Part shown: one piece after another, positions 7,844 to 13,725 of the stretch
Layout: every line of letters begins with the position of its first letter
How positions within the stretch are numbered: position 1 is the stretch's first letter
Assembly: GCA_032160945.1 (NCBI GenBank)
Contig: JAVHTL010000076.1
From: Fervidibacter sp032160945
Lineage (GTDB): Bacteria; Armatimonadota; Fervidibacteria; Fervidibacterales; Fervidibacteraceae
Direction: 5' to 3' (one strand)
DNA length: 15,719 nucleotides
Program-made: the position numbers and the translations under genes
The notes under the pieces: model-generated
The model's database searches: none
Told to the model about the DNA's origin: nothing
The model's input: only the letters and a program-made list of their open reading frames with translations

Positions 7844-9742
7844 TCAACGACCCCAACCTAAAACTGTTCCCAATTGGGTTGCTTTGTTCCAAAGGATTTG
7901 CATTTGCGATGCATTGTTTGGCAGAGGTTCAATTCTGGGATGGGGCATTCCACGAAATTCAAAGTAGCCAGGGATAGCGTTGCTGACCAGTGGCAAAGCA
8001 ACTTTCAACTTGAACAAAATTCGCTCGCCTTCATCGGCAGCAGGAAACGGTTGGTAAAACCACCACCAACCCCAACTTTGCGAACTTGGTCCAGTCGCAT
8101 CGGTGATGGCAGTCCCTTGTCGGCAAATGAGCCACAAGTAGCCCCAGTCAGTTGCAACCTTTCCGTCCACACACATTTCAACTTCGGCAACAACCATCGT
8201 GCCAATGTGGACACCTTCAGGTGGGACGACCAACTTGCTCCTGTGGACAACTGGAGCAGGCGATGGATGTTCTTTGCACTGCTTGACAATTTCAACTGGC
8301 GGCAATTCGTCAAACTCAGCAAGCCAAGGTTTAACGGGACGCAAATGCCAAGGGTAAGGGTTGAAAAAGCGATAGACATCAGCCGTCGTGCTCACAACTT
8401 TGCGCATCAAAAGCAAAATCGGCTGCCACTGATACACTGAAACGACCAAGACATCTGTCCGCTTGTTCTCAACTGCCTGAATTGCCCAAAGGTTGAACAG
8501 GACATCGTCAATGCTGACAAGCAGCGCAGCATTTTGCGGGGTGTCGCGCAAAACCGTTTCCAAGTAGCGCCGTCCCCTAAACTTGTCAGTTTGCCAAACC
8601 ATTGGCATTGCGTTGGCGACCGAAAATTCGGCACTGACGAAGGGAATTGCGAGAACAGCAACTGCCAAAAGCCCGTGAACCCGCTTTGCCCAATCCCAAA
8701 GGCAAAACAAAGCCAAACCACCCCAAAGCACCACGATTGTCCAAGCAGGGGTGTAAAAGTAAACGATGTCTGGGACGCCGTAACCGAGGTAGAAAGCAAG
8801 GTGAGCCAAAAACATCCCTAAAGTGATGAGCCAAAAGGCTGTAAAGCGTAGAACTGAAAGCCAACCGAAAAGCATGCCCGCAACGAAAAGCAGCGTGTAT
8901 TCGTAAGCCCCTTGCCTGAACCAATCAACGAAGCGCCTTGGATATTGCGAAACTGGTGTCACGCCCATCATGTAACGAAACCGCAGACCGAGCACATACT
9001 TGACGAAATCTTTGAACGACTTTGCTGGGTCGTCACCTGTCAATTGCCAAAGTCGGTAACCGTAAGGTTTGGGCGCTCGTATAGGAAGGTAAGCGTAGTA
9101 AGTCAGCGGCAGGCAAGCGAGCAAAAAAGCGACGAGCCAATCTTGTGGCGACGGTTTTTTCGGCAACCAATGCCAAGCAATGACAAATCCAATGAGCCCA
9201 CCAACAACCATCAACGGCAAAGTTAAGTGGTGCGCCGCACCGAAACCGACTGCCAAGCCAGCAGAATAGAACCACCGCTTATCACCAGTTCGCCAAAACT
9301 TAACAAGTGCATACAAAGTCAGCATCGTCAAAAACAGGTTGCTGTTGTAAACTTCGGCAGCGACGGAACCGAACCAAAGTGTTGAGCCAAATGCGACTGC
9401 CCAAGAAGTCCCAACACTGATTGGAGCGTTGTCCGTTAACTCCATGAGCAAAAGAAAAGTCACCAAAGATGTCAAGGGCACGAAAAGCATGGTCAAAAAG
9501 CCGTAGCGAAAAGGAACTTCACCGACAGGAAACAACAAAGCGAACAACTTGCCCAGCATGCAAAACCAAGGGTAGCCCGTCGGGTGCGGTGGCATCAGAA
9601 GTTCGCTTGAAGCGATGAAGTCGCCGCTATCGGAGAAGAAGCAGTAGGTTGGATAAACTGTCGGCAGGTAAATCGCAAAGGGCACAAGGAAAGCCGAGAA
9701 CGCCCCGAACCACCATCGCCACTTGACATTTTTTGAGACCAT
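7844..9742 (-). CDS. DUF2723 family polytopic membrane protein, GT-C glycosyltransferase-like
   Basis: This protein has 632 residues. The first two thirds are a series of hydrophobic segments, beginning with one at about residues 10-30. The first loop holds DSGDF (D38, D41) and, just after, HPTGYP (53-58), which are hallmarks of DUF2723 (PF11028). The loop acidic residues match the catalytic-loop pattern of GT-C enzymes that transfer sugars from lipid-linked donors to proteins or glycans outside the membrane. The C-terminal part (from about 390) is mostly soluble, with ALLVSIDDVLFNLWAIQAVE and RTDVLVVSVYQWQPILLL, also typical of the family. Transfer of a lipid-linked sugar is therefore likely but inferred; donor and acceptor are unknown. 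ATG 9742 overlaps the TGA of the upstream reductase gene by one base (TGATG). GTG 9745 would overlap by four bases and is an equal alternative (633 residues). Either implies translational coupling. GGTGAT at 9751-9756 is the likely ribosome binding site and lies within the heptanucleotide repeat. Confidence 0.85.
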   Translation of the reverse strand: MVSKNVKWRWWFGAFSAFLVPFAIYLPTVYPTYCFFSDSGDFIASSELLMPPHPTGYPWFCMLGKLFALLFPVGEVPFRYGFLTMLFVPLTSLVTFLLLMELTDNAPISVGTSWAVAFGSTLWFGSVAAEVYNSNLFLTMLTLYALVKFWRTGDKRWFYSAGLAVGFGAAHHLTLPLMVVGGLIGFVIAWHWLPKKPSPQDWLVAFLLACLPLTYYAYLPIRAPKPYGYRLWQLTGDDPAKSFKDFVKYVLGLRFRYMMGVTPVSQYPRRFVDWFRQGAYEYTLLFVAGMLFGWLSVLRFTAFWLITLGMFLAHLAFYLGYGVPDIVYFYTPAWTIVVLWGGLALFCLWDWAKRVHGLLAVAVLAIPFVSAEFSVANAMPMVWQTDKFRGRRYLETVLRDTPQNAALLVSIDDVLFNLWAIQAVENKRTDVLVVSVYQWQPILLLMRKVVSTTADVYRFFNPYPWHLRPVKPWLAEFDELPPVEIVKQCKEHPSPAPVVHRSKLVVPPEGVHIGTMVVAEVEMCVDGKVATDWGYLWLICRQGTAITDATGPSSQSWGWWWFYQPFPAADEGERILFKLKVALPLVSNAIPGYFEFRGMPHPRIEPLPNNASQMQILWNKATQLGTVLGWGR

Positions 9743-10890
9743 CACTTCCGATCACCAGTCCCCAATCCCTGCTCCCCAACTCCAATTGCCACCTGCCTTG
9801 CCCGCTCTCGGACTCGGCGAATTTGCTCTTCGGAAATTTGTCGCTCAAAACTTCTGAGTCCAGCCAACTTGAACCCATGTTTTGCCGCGATCGCTGCGAT
9901 TTCCAGAATCCGTTCAGGATGAATATCGCGACCGAGGGTGAAAGGTTCAAGGCGACCTTCAAGGGCAAGGAGCATAGTTTCGGCAACGCAAGCCAAAGTC
10001 AACTTGTCAGGCAATCCGATTGAAAATTCCCATTTCGGTTCACCCGGGACTTCAACGATTCCACCGTCAATGACCAACACATCCTCCCGCTCTTTGTGAA
10101 CTCGTTCGGAAACATCGCGAGGACGCGCAACATCGCAAACGACGCATCCCGGTTTTAGGTGCTCAGGCTCAATCACTGAATCCATCGCGCTCGTAACGGT
10201 GATGACGATATCGGCTCGTCGCAAACCTTCAGCAACATCGGTTGCGATAGAGATTGAAGCGGAACTCCCTGCGAGTAACTCGTCGCGCAGAGAGTCCAAC
10301 CTTGTTTGATTTCGTCCGATGAGCACGAGTTCTGAGACCGGCTCAAAGTGAATTTCGCTTCTGACTTTTGCGCCATGACTGAGAAAGTAAGCGCAGGCTT
10401 TGCCTATTGAGCCTGTCGCTCCAACGACAGCGGCGACCGAATTTTGCCAATCAATGCCCATGAGTTCGGCAGCGAGTTTCGTCGCCTCAAGGGCTGTCCA
10501 AGTCGTGTAACTGTTTCCCGTCGTGACGGGCAAAGGGGATCGTTTTTGAAGTTCCAAGCCGCCGTTGCCCACGATAGCGGTGAAAGCACCCAAGCCGACA
10601 ATCTCCGCTCCCAACCCCTTTGCCATCACACATGCCTCGGTGAGCAAATCAAGTGCTTTATCTTCGCGCTCAAGCATCATTTTTGCCGTCATCGGAACAC
10701 CGATAAGCCAACCTTCCGTTTCCGCTCCCACTGCTGATTTTACGCCATCAACCTTGCCGAGCAGTTTCGGTTTCATTCGCCAAAGCATCGCTTCAACCAA
10801 AGGTGCAGGCAGGAACTTGACGAACGGATACTTTCTGGCGACATCTCGTTTAAGGTCAAGTGGGTGAACAAGGAATGCAAAGGGATGCAT
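9742..10890 (-). CDS. Acyl-ACP reductase (AAR)-like NAD(P)H dehydrogenase
   Basis: This protein has 382 residues. Throughout its length it resembles cyanobacterial long-chain acyl-ACP reductase (AAR), which reduces fatty acyl-ACP to fatty aldehyde. Seen in order: FAFLVHPLDLKRDVARKYP at the N-terminus; EIVGLGAFTAIVGNGG; TTGNSYT; a Rossmann loop VVGATGSIG with GATG at 157-160; VIDGGIVEVPGEP; and LACVAETMLLALEG. In AAR the Cys of the last motif (C294 in Synechococcus, from memory) is the acyl-accepting nucleophile; here it is C301. The domain ends near KHGFKLAGL; the last 16 or so residues are unrelated and partly encoded by the heptanucleotide repeat. ATG 10890 is preceded by GAGAGG at 10900-10905 (9-base spacing). 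The frame stays open to 11178, but that stretch lacks family similarity and overlaps the divergent promoter region. It is coupled to the DUF2723 gene by TGATG. Substrate is uncertain: non-cyanobacterial relatives are often labelled simply as dehydrogenases. No aldehyde-deformylating oxygenase is in the window. Confidence 0.82.
   Translation of the reverse strand: MHPFAFLVHPLDLKRDVARKYPFVKFLPAPLVEAMLWRMKPKLLGKVDGVKSAVGAETEGWLIGVPMTAKMMLEREDKALDLLTEACVMAKGLGAEIVGLGAFTAIVGNGGLELQKRSPLPVTTGNSYTTWTALEATKLAAELMGIDWQNSVAAVVGATGSIGKACAYFLSHGAKVRSEIHFEPVSELVLIGRNQTRLDSLRDELLAGSSASISIATDVAEGLRRADIVITVTSAMDSVIEPEHLKPGCVVCDVARPRDVSERVHKEREDVLVIDGGIVEVPGEPKWEFSIGLPDKLTLACVAETMLLALEGRLEPFTLGRDIHPERILEIAAIAAKHGFKLAGLRSFERQISEEQIRRVRERARQVAIGVGEQGLGTGDRK
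9743..9784. repeat. Degenerate heptanucleotide array (about NNTCCCC on plus strand)
   Basis: C-rich triplets recur every seven bases. Units start at 9743 (weak), 9750, 9757 (AGTCCCC), 9764 (AATCCCT), 9771 (GCTCCCC) and 9778 (weak). The minus strand is correspondingly G-rich. The array encodes the last residues of the reductase-like protein (GVGEQGLGTGDRK) and runs up to the next gene's start. It resembles the short tandem heptanucleotide repeats (STRR) known in cyanobacteria. The same phase and triplet pattern recurs at 14077-14104. Confidence 0.6.
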
Positions 10891-10942
10891 TTCCCATCGC
10901 CTCTCGCTTAGAAAGGTTTGTGTCAACTTAAAGGATAGCAGG

Positions 10943-10962
10943 AGCAACAAGCCTTTGTTACT
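10943..10962. promoter_or_regulatory. Inverted repeat in the divergent intergenic region
   Basis: AGCAACAA (10943-10950) and TTGTTACT (10955-10962) pair over 7 of 8 positions around GCCT. It lies between the divergent reductase and kinase genes, 53 bp before the reductase ATG. No T-run follows on either strand, so an operator is more likely than a terminator. It may be chance. Confidence 0.25.
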
Positions 10963-10993
10963 CGTCTGACGAAAAATTGCCTGCCCTTGCATT

Positions 10994-11022
10994 TTGTTTC
11001 GCCTTTGCCCAACCTTTATACT
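10994..11022 (+). promoter_or_regulatory. Candidate sigma70-type promoter for the heptose kinase gene
   Basis: TTGTTT at 10994-10999 and TATACT at 11017-11022 are separated by 17 bases. The -10 matches 5 of 6 consensus positions and the -35 matches only the leading TTG. It lies 55 bp before the ATG at 11078, within the 187-bp divergent region 10891-11077. No equally good promoter was seen for the reductase gene on the other strand. Confidence 0.4.
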
Positions 11023-11077
11023 TGGCAAGTTGTGGAATTCTGGCTTATCGGAAAGATTGCGAGAAGGGGTTGATGTT

Positions 11078-12046
11078 ATGCTTGAGTCACAGCAATTGCA
11101 GTATTGGGCAAACAAGTGGCAAGGTAAACGGATTCTCGTCTTTGGCGACCTGATGCTTGATGAATACATCATCGGCACTGCTGAAAGAATTTCGCCTGAA
11201 GCGCCAGTTCCCGTGATTTTGTGCGAGCAAAGAACTTACGGTGCAGGTGGCGCAGCAAACACGGCAATGAACTTGCAGGCTTTAGGTGCGAAAGTCATAG
11301 TTTGTGGCGTTGTGGGCAAAGATTGGGTCGGCGAAAAGTTGAGACAAATTCTGAGCGATAACGGTGCCGAAATCACTGGCATTTTGATTGACGACAGTCG
11401 TCCAACGACTTTGAAAACTCGTATCATCGCCAAAACTCAACAAGTCGCCAGAGTTGATGTTGAAAGTAGGTCACTTTTGAACGGAAGCGTGGAAGCATCA
11501 CTGCGAGGCATTGCTCGCGAGTTGGGACGAGATTGCGATGCTGTTGTCGTTTCCGATTACGCAAAGGGTGTTATCACAGCGGGTTTGCTTTCAGGGTTGA
11601 GGGAATTGAAAGGACAAACTTTGCTCGTTGCTGGACCTAAACCGAGCAACATAAAGCACTTTGTTGGTTTTGATTACCTGAGCCTCAACCGAAGTGAAGC
11701 AATGGCTTCAGTCAACGGTGCAGCGTCTTTCGTTGATGCAGGTAAACAACTTTCACGCCAACTTGAAGTGCAAGGACTTGTCATCACTCTCGGCGGAGAT
11801 GGTTGCGCTTTATTCGCTGACGGCGAACAATTAACTCAACTGCCAGCATTAAGGGTGCAGGTTTACGATGTCGCTGGTGCTGGCGACACTTTTCTCTCCG
11901 CTTTGACCCTTGGCTTAGTTGCTGGCTGCGATTTCGTTGACGCTGCGAAAGTGGCAACAGTAGCGGCAGCAGCAGTCGTCCGAAAAGTCGGAGTAGCGAC
12001 GACCAATGTTGATGAAATTTTGCATCTGCTGAGAAGCGAAATTTGA
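11078..12046 (+). CDS. PfkB-type kinase, probable D-glycero-D-manno-heptose-7-phosphate kinase (HldE kinase domain / RfaE1)
   Basis: This protein has 322 residues and is a single kinase domain of the ribokinase/PfkB fold, without the C-terminal nucleotidyltransferase of bifunctional HldE. The order GDLMLDEYIIG (23-33), RISPEAPVPVI, GAGGAANTAMNL (55-66) and RPTTLKTRIIAKTQQVARVD is the signature of the RfaE domain I family, which phosphorylates heptose 7-phosphate for ADP-heptose synthesis in lipopolysaccharide or other surface glycans. The NxxE metal motif is N204-E207 and the catalytic GAGDT is 267-271 with base D270. One oddity: where the family usually reads V-D-P-K, this protein has AGPKP (185-189), so the Asp is missing. 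Other ADP-heptose genes are not in the window, and other PfkB sugar kinases are an alternative. ATG 11078 follows GAGAAGGGG (11061-11069) by 8 bases, which is better than the upstream in-frame ATG at 10994. It is divergent from the reductase gene and convergent with the beta-lactamase-family gene. Confidence 0.82.
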   Translation: MLESQQLQYWANKWQGKRILVFGDLMLDEYIIGTAERISPEAPVPVILCEQRTYGAGGAANTAMNLQALGAKVIVCGVVGKDWVGEKLRQILSDNGAEITGILIDDSRPTTLKTRIIAKTQQVARVDVESRSLLNGSVEASLRGIARELGRDCDAVVVSDYAKGVITAGLLSGLRELKGQTLLVAGPKPSNIKHFVGFDYLSLNRSEAMASVNGAASFVDAGKQLSRQLEVQGLVITLGGDGCALFADGEQLTQLPALRVQVYDVAGAGDTFLSALTLGLVAGCDFVDAAKVATVAAAAVVRKVGVATTNVDEILHLLRSEI

Positions 12047-12129
12047 CCTTCGTTCCTTCACATGCGCGAGGGTTTTCAGTGCTGAACTATCTGCATCGCC
12101 TTCAACCTTGCACCATGCCAAGACCTGTG

Positions 12130-13209
12130 TCATCCGTAAATCGCTGATGCAATCAGGTTTGCTATTGATTTGCGAAAAGTTGCGATGTTTCGTTTGTCAT
12201 CGGGGTGAACTCGGTTAGTGAGGAGAATGACGAAAATTTTTGCAAACGGGTCAATGGCGAGAGAAGTTCCCGTGTAGCCCGTGTGACCGAAGACACCGAT
12301 GGGAAATTTTTCACCTTTCATCTGCGGCGAATATGGCGATTGAAGGTCAAAGCCGAGCCCTCTTTGGATGCCATCAACAGGCGATTGGTTTGTCCTCATC
12401 GCCCGAACGATTTCAGGCTCAAAAATCCTGACTCCATCAAGTTCGCCCTCACGCAACATCATTTGGCAAAAGCGAGCCAAATCGTAAGCCATTGAAAACA
12501 AACCTGAGTGTCCAGCAACTCCGCCCAGGGCATAAGCATTTGGGTCGTGGACAATGCCTTGAGTCATCTGATTGTCTCGCCACTCCGTCGCTGCACATTT
12601 TTTGTGCCAACTTTTTGGCGGATTGAAGCGTGTTTGTCGCATTTGCAAAGGCAAGTAAATTTGTCGTCGGCAAAACTCATTCAAATCAAGCCCACTAACT
12701 CGCCTGACAATTTCTCCCAGCAAGATAAAGCCCAAATCGCTGTAAATGAAAACGTTGTTGGGTGGCGCTTTCAAAGGAGTTCGGCAAATGTCAGCAATTA
12801 TCGCTTCGTAGTTCCCCTTCAAGCCCATTTTCAGGTAGTTTTTGAACGCAGGCAAGCCTGAGGTGTGGGTCAGAAGGTTTAGCAAAGTCACCTTGTCCTT
12901 ATGACCGCCAGAAAACTCAGGCAAATATCGCTTGACGGGTTCATGAATGTCCAACTTGCCTTTTTGCCAAAGCAAACAGATTGCAGGCGCAGTCGCTGCA
13001 ACTTTAGTGACTGAAGCAAGGTCAAAAATCGTGTCAACTCGCATAAGTTGAGGCGAAGGAACTTCACGGCGCTTTCCAAATGCAGAGAGGTAGAGAACTT
13101 TTCCCTCAGTGCCGACGGAAATGACAACGCCAGGAGTTTGACCTTCCGCAATTGCAGTTTGAATGGTCTGCTCCAATTTTCGCTGCAACTCTTTTGTCCA
13201 CCAACGCAT
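12130..13209 (-). CDS. Class C beta-lactamase family serine hydrolase (PF00144)
   Basis: This protein has 359 residues. The serine-hydrolase motifs are present: S66-V-T-K69 (SxxK; Ser nucleophile, Lys base), Y156-S-D158 in the position of YxN, and H309-T-G311 in place of KTG. LLNLLTHTSGLPAF, GGVAGHSGLFSMAYDLARFC and FGHTGYTGTSLAIDP are typical of the broad family of penicillin-binding-protein-like esterases, D-aminopeptidases and muropeptide hydrolases. Most such homologues are not drug-resistance enzymes, and nothing here suggests resistance. No signal peptide is seen (MRWWTKELQRKLEQTI is amphipathic), so it is probably cytoplasmic, unlike classical AmpC. ATG 13209 has AAGGTG at 13220-13225, 10 bases upstream. 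The 86 bp between it and the ceramidase remnant hold no clear promoter. It converges with the kinase gene over an 83-bp gap that has no clear terminator. The substrate cannot be read from sequence. Confidence 0.9.
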   Translation of the reverse strand: MRWWTKELQRKLEQTIQTAIAEGQTPGVVISVGTEGKVLYLSAFGKRREVPSPQLMRVDTIFDLASVTKVAATAPAICLLWQKGKLDIHEPVKRYLPEFSGGHKDKVTLLNLLTHTSGLPAFKNYLKMGLKGNYEAIIADICRTPLKAPPNNVFIYSDLGFILLGEIVRRVSGLDLNEFCRRQIYLPLQMRQTRFNPPKSWHKKCAATEWRDNQMTQGIVHDPNAYALGGVAGHSGLFSMAYDLARFCQMMLREGELDGVRIFEPEIVRAMRTNQSPVDGIQRGLGFDLQSPYSPQMKGEKFPIGVFGHTGYTGTSLAIDPFAKIFVILLTNRVHPDDKRNIATFRKSIANLIASAIYG

Positions 13210-13295
13210 TTTAGTTTCGCACCTTTGAATTAGCGAGATTTTCCCTTAACACCCTCTGCCGACATTTTGTCCTCTCTTGCCTAAGCAAGTTGCGG

Positions 13296-13647
13296 TCACC
13301 TATGGTAAAAGTTCAGTGTCGTGTTGTGGCAAGCGTAGGTGAAAACGATTGCCATCAATTCGCCATTTTCATCTCGCACTGCAAGCACGGGAACAGAATG
13401 GTCAACAGGACCTTTTGGCTTTTCACCACTTCGCATCTTCAAGCGCCGATGCTTTCGCCCAAAGTTCGTGCAGTTTGCCTTCTGCTGGGTGGTCTCGGTT
13501 GGCATAGCCAGCAAGCCAAATTGGCTTTTATGGCTTGATCAAAGCCTTTGCTACAACCGCTCTTACCCACTCGGTTCTCATTGCAGTAGCCCCTTGTGCG
13601 AAGTCAGCAAGAAACCCAGCAGAGACAAGCACGAAAAGAGCCTTCAA
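13296..13647 (-). pseudogene. Broken neutral/alkaline ceramidase-like gene (remnant)
   Basis: This remnant occupies most of the 516 bp between leuS and the serine hydrolase gene. A start TTG at 13647 has GGAGG (13656-13660) 8 bases upstream. It begins with a signal-peptide-like sequence KALFVLVSAGFLADFAQ and then VRAVVAKALIKP, interrupted by TAA at 13528-13530 (codon 40). The same frame continues with KPIWLAGYANRDHPAEGKLH and ELWAKASALED up to a TGA at 13423-13425. The reading then continues in another frame with EKPKGPVDHSVPVLAVRDEN, GELMAIVFTYACHNTTLNFY and stops at 13296. These pieces match, in order, two separated parts of the neutral/alkaline non-lysosomal ceramidase-like family: the N-terminal WLAGYA...AKALVLED region and the later GPVD..VPVL...YACHPTTL region. 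The residues normally between them and the whole C-terminal half are missing. It is therefore a degraded gene with a nonsense mutation, an internal deletion with frame change, and 3' truncation. An intact copy presumably hydrolysed amide-linked lipids or a related substrate outside the cytoplasm. Confidence 0.85.
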
Positions 13648-13655
13648 GTTCTCTA

Positions 13656-13660
13656 CCTCC
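13656..13660 (-). promoter_or_regulatory. Preserved ribosome binding site of the ceramidase remnant
   Basis: The minus strand reads GGAGG, 8 bases before TTG 13647. Its survival suggests the decay is recent, or that a 39-residue exported peptide could still be made. Confidence 0.5.
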
Positions 13661-13725
13661 CAAAACAAAGCATGAACGAAAAAGCACCCAACAAACTTTG
13701 ATGGTGTAGAGCGATGCCGATTTCT

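Noticed and set aside
8041..8080. Run of CCA/CCCC as a third heptanucleotide array
   Set aside because: The spacing is not seven bases; it simply encodes a Trp-rich stretch of the DUF2723 protein.
10921..10926. Perfect TTGACA on the minus strand ahead of the reductase gene
   Set aside because: There is no -10 element at a suitable distance, and it is only 30 bp from the start codon, leaving no leader for the ribosome binding site.
10994..11077. Upstream ATG at 10994 for the heptose kinase
   Set aside because: The added residues do not fit the family, the position overlaps the candidate promoter, and GAGAAGGGG is correctly spaced for ATG 11078.
10891..11178. N-terminal extension of the reductase reading frame up to 11178
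   Set aside because: The extension has no family similarity, overlaps the start of the divergent kinase and the promoter region, and a well-spaced GAGAGG precedes ATG 10890.
12075..12086. TTCAG/CTGAA inverted repeat between convergent genes as a terminator
   Set aside because: The loop is only two bases, the stem is AT-rich and there is no T-tract.
13276..13289. CTTGC-CTAA-GCAAG hairpin as a terminator
   Set aside because: The stem is short and no T-run follows on either strand.
13296..13514. A separate 72-residue gene starting at 13514
   Set aside because: Its first 28 or so residues are an out-of-frame reading of the ceramidase-like WLAGYANRD segment; it is part of the pseudogene.
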